DNA of 7,943 nucleotides, from assembly GCA_900757595.1 (NCBI GenBank), contig CAAEOL010000052.1, positions 1-7,943 of the forward strand. Reading direction: 5' to 3'. The position numbers and the translations under genes were made by a program. The DNA comes from an uncultured Collinsella sp. GTDB taxonomy: Bacteria; Actinomycetota; Coriobacteriia; Coriobacteriales; Coriobacteriaceae. Shown here piece after piece: positions 1 through 5,761 of the stretch. Below the pieces are notes generated by a model. The model was given only the letters and a program-made list of their open reading frames with translations. It made no database searches and had not been told where the DNA came from. Numbering within the stretch: the first letter of the stretch is position 1; each line of letters begins with the position of its first letter.

Positions 1-87
1 GCGATTGGGGCCCCGCCTACGGAATCGGAACTATATGTCACCGGAACCCCAAGAGGCTCCGTCGCTTCATACGAGAAGCTAGCCTAG
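1..87 (+). CDS. Possible C-terminal tail of an unidentified protein (partial, cut by window start)
   Basis: Frame 1 is open from the first base to a TAG at 85-87, giving a 28-residue tail that ends ...SVASYEKLA. The TAG shares the CTAG at 84-87 with the metY stop on the other strand, the same convergent arrangement seen at 5758-5761. Support is weak. A 28-codon open stretch is expected by chance in this G+C-rich DNA, third-position G/C is only about 57 percent, and codons such as AGA, CTA and TCA are unlike the neighbours. I do not recognise the sequence. The alternative is plain intergenic DNA with a poor hairpin at 43-60. Confidence 0.22.
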   Translation, partial: AIGAPPTESELYVTGTPRGSVASYEKLA

Positions 88-1367
88 CACTGCTCGAGCG
101 CCTGCTCAAGGTCGGCAATCAGATCGGCCGTGTCCTCGAGGCCGCACGACAGGCGCACCATGTCGGCGGAGATGCCGCAGGCGATGAGCTCCTCATCGTT
201 CATCTGACGGTGCGTGGCGTTAGCGGGATGCAGGCAGCAGGTGCGAGCATCGGCCACATGCGTGGCGATCTGGGCGAGTTTAAGGCTCTTCATAAAGGTC
301 TCGGCCGCCGCGCGACCACCGTTAAAGCCAAAGCTCACGACGCCGCAGGTACCGTTGGGCATGTACTTCTGAGCCAGGTCATAGTACTTATCGCCCTCCA
401 GGCCCGGATAGCTCACAAAGCGCACCTTGGGATGGCTCTGCAGGAACTTAGCAACGGCCAGGCCGTTCTCACAATGACGCGGCATACGCACATGCAGGCT
501 CTCGAGCGAGCTATTCAGGAAAAACGCCGCCTGCGGGTTCTGCATGGGGCCGAGGTCGCGCATGAGCTGAGCGGTTGCCTTGGTAATGAAGGCACCCTCG
601 CGACCGAACTTCTCGGCATACGTCACGCCGTGGTAGCTCTCGTCGGGCGTGGTGAGACCCGGGAACTTGTCTGCATGGGCCATCCAGTCAAACTGGCCGT
701 GGTCAACGATCACGCCGCCCAGGTAGGCCGCATGCCCATCCATGTACTTGGTGGTAGAGTGCGTGACGATGTCGGCGCCCCACTCAAAGGGACGGCACAT
801 CACGGGCGTCGGGAAGGTGTTGTCGACCATCAGCGGCACGCCGTGGTCATGCGCGGCCTTGGCAAAGCGCTCAATATCGAGCACGGCAAGGGCGGGGTTG
901 GCAATCGTCTCGCCAAAGACGAGCTTAGTATTGGGCTCAAAGGCTGCCTCCAGCTCCTCATCGGTGCAGTCGGGGGCGACAAACGTGCAAGTCACGCCCA
1001 TGCGGCCCATGGTGTGGGCGAGCAGGTTATACGTACCGCCGTAGATAGCAGAGCTCGCGACCACGTGATCACCGGCACCGGCCACGTTAAAGATCGCGAG
1101 GAAGTTCGCGGCCATGCCCGAACTCGTGAGCATCGCAGCGGTGCCGCCCTCCATCTCGCAGATCTTGGCGGCGACCAGATCGCACGTGGGATTCTGCAGA
1201 CGGCTGTAGAAGTAGCCCGACTCCTCCAGGTCAAACAGCTTGCCCATGTGCTCGGACGTGTCGTATTTCCACGTGGTGGACTGGTAGATGGGCACCTGGC
1301 GCGGCTCCGCATCGCCCGGATGATAGCCGCCCTGAACGCACGTGGTACCGATAGTCTGCTCGCACAT
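84..1367 (-). CDS. metY: O-acetylhomoserine sulfhydrylase (homocysteine synthase), PLP-dependent
   Basis: A cytosolic Cys/Met-metabolism PLP enzyme that makes homocysteine from O-acetylhomoserine and sulfide, the direct sulfhydrylation route to methionine. Counting from the ATG at 1367 (427 residues, normal for MetY), visible features are YSRLQNP (Tyr54, Arg56, phosphate contacts from the partner subunit), SSGMAA at 82-87 for PLP phosphate, Tyr109-Gly-Gly, Asp182 in VDNTF (pyridine nitrogen), and Lys207 in HSTTK, the Schiff-base lysine. The opening segment with PIYQSTTWKYD and the ETIANPALAVLDIE stretch fit MetY better than cystathionine lyases. I chose the ATG over the in-frame TTG two codons upstream because AAGGGAG directly abuts that TTG but lies six bases from the ATG. 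It is transcribed alone, divergently from the C_GCAxxG_C_C gene. Methionine gamma-lyase is a less likely reading. Confidence 0.9.
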   Translation of the reverse strand: MCEQTIGTTCVQGGYHPGDAEPRQVPIYQSTTWKYDTSEHMGKLFDLEESGYFYSRLQNPTCDLVAAKICEMEGGTAAMLTSSGMAANFLAIFNVAGAGDHVVASSAIYGGTYNLLAHTMGRMGVTCTFVAPDCTDEELEAAFEPNTKLVFGETIANPALAVLDIERFAKAAHDHGVPLMVDNTFPTPVMCRPFEWGADIVTHSTTKYMDGHAAYLGGVIVDHGQFDWMAHADKFPGLTTPDESYHGVTYAEKFGREGAFITKATAQLMRDLGPMQNPQAAFFLNSSLESLHVRMPRHCENGLAVAKFLQSHPKVRFVSYPGLEGDKYYDLAQKYMPNGTCGVVSFGFNGGRAAAETFMKSLKLAQIATHVADARTCCLHPANATHRQMNDEELIACGISADMVRLSCGLEDTADLIADLEQALEQC

Positions 1368-1405
1368 ATCCAACTCCCTTACTTGGGTTTTGTTTTATTC
1401 GGTTC

Positions 1406-1434
1406 ACAATACCGCTACCCCGCACCCCTCTCAA
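1406..1434 (-). promoter_or_regulatory. Promoter of metY
   Basis: On the minus strand, a -35 box TTGAGA (1429-1434) and a -10 box TATTGT (1406-1411) are separated by exactly 17 bp. The -35 matches five of six consensus bases and the -10 matches four. Transcription would start near 1399, giving a leader of about 30 nt with its ribosome site AAGGGAG. The 31-bp inverted repeat lies just upstream, centred roughly 70 bp before the predicted start, a position where an activator or distal operator could act. Confidence 0.6.
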
Positions 1435-1454
1435 CCCATCCCGCCGATAGGTTA

Positions 1455-1485
1455 TGGGACAAATTAATCAGGTTTATTTGTCCCA
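1455..1485. repeat. 31-bp inverted repeat, probable operator
   Basis: Perfect 10-bp arms, TGGGACAAAT at 1455-1464 and ATTTGTCCCA at 1476-1485, flank an 11-bp A/T-rich spacer that is itself partly symmetric. It lies in the metY/redox-protein divergent region: upstream of the metY -35 and about 115 bp before the start of the + strand gene. No U-tract follows either arm, so it is not a terminator. It does not resemble the McbR half-sites known from actinobacterial sulfur control. A dimeric repressor or activator site is the natural reading, but the protein is unknown. Confidence 0.55.
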
Positions 1486-1530
1486 AATCTTAAGAAAGTG
1501 TTCGATGGCGAAAAACAATGAGATATGCAC

Positions 1531-1585
1531 TGCGGTCTCGATAAGCGAATGCGCCAGCAAGGGTACCATAGGCGGGTACACCGCA
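1531..1585 (+). promoter_or_regulatory. Possible folded leader before the C_GCAxxG_C_C gene
   Basis: In the 5' region of the next gene, TGCGGT (1531-1536) can pair with ACCGCA (1580-1585), closing a domain that contains a GTACC/GGTAC hairpin (1563-1567 with 1575-1579) and a small GCG/CGC hairpin. The domain ends just before the ribosome site AAGGAG. I match it to no riboswitch class I can recall. The same stretch is also open in frame with the gene, so a longer protein N-terminus is the competing explanation. Such short helices arise by chance. Confidence 0.2.
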
Positions 1586-1600
1586 ATCAAGGAGACACCG

Positions 1601-2047
1601 ATGAAGCAGATTGATACCACTCAGCTCAACACTGCCACCTGCCAGGCTCAGGCTGCCGAATACCACGCCCGCAGCTTTAACTGCGCGCAGGCCGTCGCCT
1701 GCACGCTCGCGCCCGCCGTCGGGCTCGACCCCCAGGTCGCCTTTACCCTCACCGAGGGCTTTGGCGCCGGCATGGGCGGCATGACCGAAACTTGCGGCGC
1801 CATCTCGGGCGCCGTGGCCATCATGGGCTTTGTAATGAGCGATGGCATGGAAAACCCCAAGACCAAGGGCCAGACCTACAAACTGTCGCGCGAGATCGCC
1901 AAACGTTTTGGCGAGAAGAACACGACGACCGTCTGCGGCACGCTCAAGGGCGTCGGATCGGATAAGGGTCCGCTCCGCAGCTGCCCCGGTTGCATCGACG
2001 ATGCCGTCGAAATCGCCTGCGATGTACTAAAGCAGCTCGCCGAGTAA
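1601..2047 (+). CDS. C_GCAxxG_C_C family putative redox-active protein
   Basis: A 148-residue cysteine-rich soluble protein of the C_GCAxxG_C_C family, thought to be redox-active or metal-binding; no reaction is established. Visible cysteines are Cys28 in FNCAQ, Cys65 in the TCGAISGA signature after a glycine/methionine-rich GFGAGMGGM segment, Cys112, Cys128 and Cys131 in the CPGC pair, and Cys140 near the C-terminus, with Cys14 and Cys34 extra. There is no signal peptide or membrane helix. I chose the ATG at 1601 because AAGGAG lies six bases upstream and the family starts here. The frame is open back to 1454, so an extension from ATG 1505 is possible but has only a weak ribosome site. It is a single gene, divergent from metY and ended by the hairpin at 2064-2112. 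Confidence 0.82.
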   Translation: MKQIDTTQLNTATCQAQAAEYHARSFNCAQAVACTLAPAVGLDPQVAFTLTEGFGAGMGGMTETCGAISGAVAIMGFVMSDGMENPKTKGQTYKLSREIAKRFGEKNTTTVCGTLKGVGSDKGPLRSCPGCIDDAVEIACDVLKQLAE

Positions 2048-2063
2048 ACGGCAGCGACATAAA

Positions 2064-2112
2064 ACGACAGCCGGCGCGCTTGGGATTCATCCAAATGCAC
2101 GCCGGCCGTCGT
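2064..2112. terminator. Large hairpin between convergent genes
   Basis: ACGAC-a-GCCGGCG at 2064-2076 pairs with CGCCGGC-c-GTCGT at 2100-2112, and the loop contains a further TTGG/CCAA pairing. It fills the gap between the stops of the + strand redox-protein gene (2047) and the minus strand yigZ (2115). Read on the minus strand, the stem is followed by TTTT, so it is a reasonable intrinsic terminator for yigZ. Read on the plus strand there is no run of T, but the stem is strong enough to serve both directions. Confidence 0.7.
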
Positions 2113-2114
2113 CG

Positions 2115-2753
2115 TTAGAACTCAGCAAACTCGGGAGCGCTGACCTCAATCTCCTCGCGCCCCGCCATAAGCTCGCGCATCTTAGCGCAAAACGGCTCTT
2201 GCTCCCCCGCTTTAAACACCAAGTGAAGTGTCACAGCATCCGCGTAATCGGTATCCGAAACCTTGGCACCCGAATCCTGCGCCAAGCGAAGCACCTGCTC
2301 ATACTGTGGATAGGCCACATGCACATCAACCGGCACGACGCTCGTCATCTCGACGATCTGCCCGGCCTCCTGAGCCGCGGCCACCGCCGCCTGCGTCGCC
2401 GCGGTATAGGCGCGCACCAAACCACCAGGCCCCAACAGCGTGCCACCAAAATAGCGTGTCACTACGCAGCAAACATTTTTGAGCCCCGCACCGCGCAGCA
2501 CCTCGAGCGTCGGCATACCACTCGTGCGGCTCGGTTCACCATCATCGCTCTGGCGCTCGCGTCCATCGACCAAAATCCACGCGGGAACATTGTGTCGAGC
2601 GTCATAATGACGCTTGCGAACCATCTCGATAAAGGCATTCGCCTCGTCCTCGGACTCAATATGGACCAGCTGGGCAATAAACCGGCTCTTGCGGTCCACA
2701 AACTCGCCCGAAACCTCAATATTCGATTGCAGAGTAAAATAGCTGTCCAACAA
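2115..2753 (-). CDS. yigZ: YigZ/IMPACT family protein (UPF0029)
   Basis: A 212-residue cytosolic protein of the YigZ/IMPACT family, whose eukaryotic member regulates the Gcn2 translation-control pathway; the bacterial role is unsettled. The N-terminal domain (about 15-130) carries the hallmarks: KSRFIA at 22-27, DARH at 51-54, DDGEPSRTSGMP at 70-81, and TRYFGGTLLGPGGLVRAY at 99-116. The C-terminal part (about 135-205) matches the small ferredoxin-like UPF0029 domain. A TGA lies three codons upstream, so the start must be TTG. Two adjacent TTGs (2753 and 2750) follow GAGGGG by two and five bases, so 2750 is as likely as 2753. It lies behind rnpB in the same direction but probably has its own promoter. 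Confidence 0.88.
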   Translation of the reverse strand: MLDSYFTLQSNIEVSGEFVDRKSRFIAQLVHIESEDEANAFIEMVRKRHYDARHNVPAWILVDGRERQSDDGEPSRTSGMPTLEVLRGAGLKNVCCVVTRYFGGTLLGPGGLVRAYTAATQAAVAAAQEAGQIVEMTSVVPVDVHVAYPQYEQVLRLAQDSGAKVSDTDYADAVTLHLVFKAGEQEPFCAKMRELMAGREEIEVSAPEFAEF

Positions 2754-2793
2754 AGCCCCTCAACAAAATAAAGCGCAGCAACAAACAGCCTCA

Positions 2794-2824
2794 ATAATAC
2801 GGCAAAGGCCGTACCGATTGTCAG
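2794..2824 (-). promoter_or_regulatory. Candidate yigZ promoter with overlapping palindrome
   Basis: On the minus strand CTGACA (2819-2824) and TATTAT (2794-2799) match five of six bases each, but the spacing is 19 bp, longer than ideal. A perfect palindrome, TACGGC-AAAG-GCCGTA (2798-2813), sits in the spacer and overlaps the -10 by two bases. That could be an operator, or a stem formed in transcripts running through from rnpB. Confidence 0.4.
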
Positions 2825-2830
2825 GGTAAC

Positions 2831-3200
2831 AAAAATGCCAAGTGGGCCTGTAAGCCGGGTTCTGTCGTGAACGGTCATTTATCTTGTCTGCACGTTACCG
2901 TGCAGCTCCACGCACGCTACCCGAACGCGGACCGGGCCGGCCCATAGCGTTCCTATTCGCGCTTGCTCCGGATGGGGCTTGCCAAGCCGCCGTGTTGCCA
3001 CGACGCTGGTGGTCTCTTACACCACCGTTTCAGCTTTTCCCTTTACGCCTTGCGACGCAGGTGGGAGTCTTCTTTTCTGCGGCGCTTTCCGTCGGATCAC
3101 TCCGCCCGGCCGTTAGCCGGCATCCCGCCCTCTGGAGCCCGGACTTTCCTCACGCGTACCGCAAGCAGTACATCGCGCGACCGTCTGGCCCACTCAGCAG
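2831..3200 (-). ncRNA. rnpB: RNase P RNA (bacterial type A)
   Basis: The catalytic RNA of RNase P, which trims the 5' leader of pre-tRNAs with the RnpA protein. On the minus strand the 5' conserved core GAGGAAAGTCCGGGCTC lies at 3135-3151 and the 3' core ACAGAACCCGGCTTA at 2851-2865. These universal elements are in the right order and about 270 nt apart. The P1 helix is visible: AGTGGGCC near 3187-3194 pairs with GGCCCACT at 2841-2848, extendable by four pairs using G-U wobble. A TTTTT at 2831-2835 follows at once, so P1 plus this run may act as the terminator. Total length about 368 nt is normal. The 5' end is placed by the -10 box at 3207-3212; ends are good to a few bases. Confidence 0.96.
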
Positions 3201-3206
3201 TGCAAG

Positions 3207-3233
3207 AGTGTAGCACACCGCCGCCACAGGCAA
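3207..3233 (-). promoter_or_regulatory. Promoter of rnpB
   Basis: On the minus strand an extended -10, TGCTACACT (3207-3215), lies seven bases before the predicted rnpB 5' end. The best -35 is TTGCCT (3228-3233), only 15 bp away. The extended -10 may compensate for the short spacer. Confidence 0.55.
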
Positions 3234-3294
3234 CGGCACAACACAAGCGCTCGACACGATAAACCAAGAAGCGCCCATGCGCTACAATAATCCC

Positions 3295-3397
3295 GTCGAT
3301 GGGCAACGTTGTCAGTCGAGACGCGACCGCGCTCCGCACCCCTCCGTCTACTCGGTGCGTTCCCGCCTCCTCCCCGAGGCGGGATGTCGGCTTTTTT
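3295..3397 (+). ncRNA. Candidate small RNA divergent from rnpB
   Basis: No protein gene occupies about 3213-3462. On the + strand a TACAAT -10 box (3283-3288) predicts a start near 3295, and about 100 nt later there is a terminator-like hairpin and TTTTTT. No + strand gene lies upstream that would need this terminator, since the preceding one ends at 2047 with its own hairpin. Within the candidate, CAACGTTG (3304-3311), GTCG/CGAC around 3315-3327, and GCACC with GGTGC (3336-3340 with 3354-3358) can fold. No good -35 is visible. Length, position and lack of similarity argue against tRNA, tmRNA, 6S or SRP RNA. It could be an Rfam class I cannot identify by eye. Confidence 0.3.
3361..3397 (+). 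terminator. Orphan hairpin with T-run on the + strand
   Basis: A perfect 9-bp G+C-rich stem, TCCCGCCTC (3361-3369) with GAGGCGGGA (3376-3384), has a six-base loop and is followed seven bases later by TTTTTT (3392-3397). The gap before the T-run is longer than in textbook terminators. TGTCGG (3385-3390) can alternatively pair with CCGACA (3404-3409) around the T-run. It is oriented away from rnpB and towards the rpsA 3' end. Confidence 0.45.
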
Positions 3398-3462
3398 CAT
3401 GCACCGACAATTCAATAGCCTGTGGACAGCCCGGCAGCATTGCGCATCTCGGTGCCAAATGC

Positions 3463-3496
3463 AAAAAGGGACCCGTCCATTACGGACGGATCCCTT
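3463..3496 (-). terminator. Intrinsic terminator of rpsA
   Basis: AAGGGA-c-CCGTCC (3466-3478) pairs with GGACGG-a-TCCCTT (3484-3496) around a five-base loop, with one internal mismatch. Read on the minus strand it is followed by TTTTT (the A-run at 3463-3467 on the + strand). It begins 24 bases after the rpsA stop. Confidence 0.88.
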
Positions 3497-3520
3497 AAAA
3501 CAAGTGATCGTCAAACCGAT

Positions 3521-4687
3521 TTACTCGGCGTCAGTCTCCTCGTCCTTCTTCTCGGAAGGCAGCGGGGTAACCTCGATCTCGACGCCCAGAGTCTCAGCAG
3601 CGGACTTCATGGACAGGGAGATACGACGACGGTCGAGGTCGATCTCCATGACCTTGACCTGAACCTTGTCGCCCACGTGGGTGACCTGAGAAGGCTGATC
3701 GACGTGCTTGTTGGCCATCTCGGAGATGTGCACCAGGCCCTCGATGCCCTCGCCCAGATCGACGAAAGCGCCGAACGGGACAAGCTTGGTCACAGTGCCC
3801 TCGACGATAGCGCCGACGGGATACTTCTTGACCAGTGCGCGCCACGGATCCTCGGTGGTCTGCTTGAGACCCAGGGAGATGCGCTCGCGGTTGAGATCGA
3901 CGTCGAGAACCTCGACCTCGACCTCCTGGCCGACCTTGACAACCTCGGAAGGATGGTTGACGTGGTTCCAGGAGAGCTCGGAGATGTGGATGAGGCCGTC
4001 GATACCGCCGAGGTCGACGAAGGCGCCGAAGTCGACGATGGAGGAAACGGTGCCCTGGAGACGCATGCCAGACTTGAGCTTGGACAGGATCTCGGAGCGC
4101 TCGGCCTTACGGGACTCCTCGAGCACGACGCGACGGGAGAGGACAACGTTGTTGCGGTTGCGGTCCATCTCGATGACGCGGGCCTCGATGCGGGTGCCCA
4201 TGTAGGAGGTGAGGTCCTTGACGCGACGGAGGTCGACGAGGGAAGCGGGCAGGAAGCCACGCAGGCCGATGTCGAGGATCAGGCCGCCCTTGACAACCTC
4301 GATAACCTCGCCCTCGACGTTCTCGCCGGAGTTGAACTTCTCCTCGATGCGGTTCCAAGCACGCTCGTACTCGGCACGCTTCTTGGACAGGACCAGACGA
4401 CCGTCCTTGTCCTCCTTCTGGAGAACCAGAGCCTCGATGGGATCACCGAGTGCAACGATGTCTGCAGGGTTAGCGTCCTTGCGGATGGACAGCTCGCGGA
4501 CCGGGATAACGCCCTCGGACTTGAATCCGATGTCAACGAGCACCTCGTCATGCTCGATCTTAACGACAGTGCCGTTAACGAGATCGCCCTCATCAAAGTC
4601 GGTAATCGTACCGTCGATGAGGTTGTTCATCTCCTCCTCGTTGACATCGTCAAGAGAGAAAATGGACGAGTTCTGAATCTCACTCAA
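3521..4687 (-). CDS. rpsA: 30S ribosomal protein S1 (four S1 domains)
   Basis: RNA-binding ribosomal protein S1, which helps bring mRNA to the 30S subunit. The 388 residues hold four OB-fold S1 repeats at about 35-103, 121-186, 206-275 and 291-361. Repeats 3 and 4 carry the classic FGAFVDLG...GLIHISE and FGAFVDLGEGIEGLVHISE cores; 1 and 2 are more divergent. A lysine- and acid-rich tail (KKDEETDAE) ends the protein. Four domains rather than the six of E. coli is usual for Gram-positive-type S1 proteins. The start is TTG, preceded by AAAGGGG with seven bases between; the next in-frame ATG is residue 20 and lacks this support. It is a single gene, divergent from the HAD gene, with an intrinsic terminator after it. 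Confidence 0.95.
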   Translation of the reverse strand: MSEIQNSSIFSLDDVNEEEMNNLIDGTITDFDEGDLVNGTVVKIEHDEVLVDIGFKSEGVIPVRELSIRKDANPADIVALGDPIEALVLQKEDKDGRLVLSKKRAEYERAWNRIEEKFNSGENVEGEVIEVVKGGLILDIGLRGFLPASLVDLRRVKDLTSYMGTRIEARVIEMDRNRNNVVLSRRVVLEESRKAERSEILSKLKSGMRLQGTVSSIVDFGAFVDLGGIDGLIHISELSWNHVNHPSEVVKVGQEVEVEVLDVDLNRERISLGLKQTTEDPWRALVKKYPVGAIVEGTVTKLVPFGAFVDLGEGIEGLVHISEMANKHVDQPSQVTHVGDKVQVKVMEIDLDRRRISLSMKSAAETLGVEIEVTPLPSEKKDEETDAE

Positions 4688-5002
4688 AGGTGGACCCCTT
4701 TCGAACTACGGGGCCCCGATTGCTAGGACCTACAGAAGGGTGCGACAAGCACACAACGTTTAGGAACACTCGGGAGCCGACAGATACTAATGTGACGCTT
4801 ATGCAATCACGTTCGTATAGGTTACGGGGAAATGAGTTCGATTTCAAGCGTGAACTGCCATTTTTTACTCGTATGGAGACTTTTTCGCAATCTTGTGAAC
4901 GACTGTCTCCACAAGCTGACGATAAGCAGTTGGGCATACGGCTTTGGAGTAAAGTATCCCAAGCCAACGATTCTGGAACGATTTTTCGAGAAAGGTGCCC
5001 GC
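4688..5002. other. Divergent intergenic region between rpsA and the HAD gene
   Basis: About 315 bp with no supported gene. The rpsA ribosome site (AAAGGGG on the minus strand) lies at its left edge, and a GGGGCCCC palindrome lies close by near 4711. The right part is open in frame with the HAD gene from an ATG at 4832, but that ATG has a poor ribosome site and the 57 residues do not resemble a HAD N-terminus. A possible + strand promoter is TGTGAC (4791-4796) with TATAGG (4816-4821), spacing 19 bp. I could not pick a convincing rpsA promoter. Confidence 0.4.
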
Positions 5003-5761
5003 GTGCTCAAAGCAGTCGTTTTCGATATGGACGAAACGCTTCTTAGCATCAACCTCAACGCGTTCATCCTTCGATATTTTAAGGATGTCTCTTCGATGCT
5101 CGCGGATATCGGGCGCCGCAGCCGCGGTGGCACGATGGCACGCCTCGGCACCATCCTGGTCGACCTCAACGCCAATCGCCGCAGCAGCACGGACAATCGC
5201 ACCAATCTTGAGTTTTACCAAGAAGAGGTCGAGCGCCGATGCGGCATTTGCCTCTCGGACCCACTTATCTACGAGGCGTTTACCTACTACGACCGCGAAG
5301 TTCTTCCGTACAAGAATGACGAACTCATCAACGCCCATGCCATGCCGGGCGCACACGCCGCGCTTCAGACCGTACAGGACGCAGGGCTGCGCTGCGCGCT
5401 CTTTACCAACCCCAGCTTTCCGCAGGGGGCCATCGAGTGCCGCATGGGTTGGGGCGACCTGGCCGACGCCCCCTTTGAGCTCGTCACGCACATGGGAAAC
5501 GCCACCCGCTGCAAGCCTGATGCCACCTACTATCTAGAGCAGCTTCAGGTGATGGGACTCGAACCGCACGAGGTCCTTATGGTGGGCAACGATCCCAAAC
5601 GCGACTTCCCTAGTCCCGCCTGCGGCATTCAGACTGCCTATGTAGGCCAGGGCAAGCCCAACCGAGTCACCTGGCGCGGAACCATGGAAGGCTTCGCCCG
5701 CGACTTTAACGCCGTAGTAGAAGCCTTCTACGAACACCAAGTAGCCGACGAACTGTCCTAG
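5003..5761 (+). CDS. HAD-superfamily hydrolase (probable phosphatase)
   Basis: A 252-residue cytosolic haloacid dehalogenase-fold enzyme, most likely a small-molecule phosphatase; the substrate cannot be read from sequence. All four HAD motifs are present: I, FDMDET with nucleophile Asp8 and acid/base Asp10; II, LFTNP with Thr135; III, Lys171 in CKPDATYY; IV, GND-PKRD with Asp197 and Asp201 for Mg2+. The roughly 120 residues between motifs I and II form a helical cap (C1 type). The GTG at 5003 is chosen because AAAGG lies seven bases upstream and motif I then begins at residue 7, as usual. A longer form from ATG 4832 is unlikely. Its TAG shares CTAG with the stop of the convergent desulfidase gene, and no terminator separates them. 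Confidence 0.85.
   Translation: MLKAVVFDMDETLLSINLNAFILRYFKDVSSMLADIGRRSRGGTMARLGTILVDLNANRRSSTDNRTNLEFYQEEVERRCGICLSDPLIYEAFTYYDREVLPYKNDELINAHAMPGAHAALQTVQDAGLRCALFTNPSFPQGAIECRMGWGDLADAPFELVTHMGNATRCKPDATYYLEQLQVMGLEPHEVLMVGNDPKRDFPSPACGIQTAYVGQGKPNRVTWRGTMEGFARDFNAVVEAFYEHQVADELS

Noticed and set aside
43..60. Hairpin after metY as a terminator
   Set aside because: Six-pair stem including a G-U wobble, with no T-run on the minus strand.
210..1493. 427-codon open frame on the + strand
   Set aside because: Antisense shadow of metY; no recognisable domain and a His/Arg/Gly-rich product.
2884..3514. Several short open frames on both strands across and beside rnpB
   Set aside because: Those within 2831-3200 overlap the RNase P RNA. 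Those at 3200-3514 lack ribosome sites and have Arg/Cys-rich composition unlike real proteins.
7..4718. GGGGCCCC palindrome flanked by similar bases near 7-14 and near 4711, in opposite orientation
   Set aside because: Only about 15 bases are similar, with mismatches. Expected by chance in G+C-rich intergenic DNA, and no longer repeat surrounds either copy.
3422..4726. 434-codon open frame on the + strand
   Set aside because: It lies antisense to rpsA, whose four S1 domains are unmistakable. The translated product is low-complexity (rich in Asp, Leu, Val), typical of a shadow frame in G+C-rich DNA.
4791..4811. CRP-like dyad TGTGA...TCACG upstream of the HAD gene
   Set aside because: The half-sites are 11 bp apart instead of six and the arm match is incomplete.
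4832..5002. 57-residue N-terminal extension of the HAD hydrolase from ATG 4832
   Set aside because: Poor ribosome site. HAD motif I normally lies within the first 10-15 residues, as it does from GTG 5003, which has a properly spaced AAAGG.
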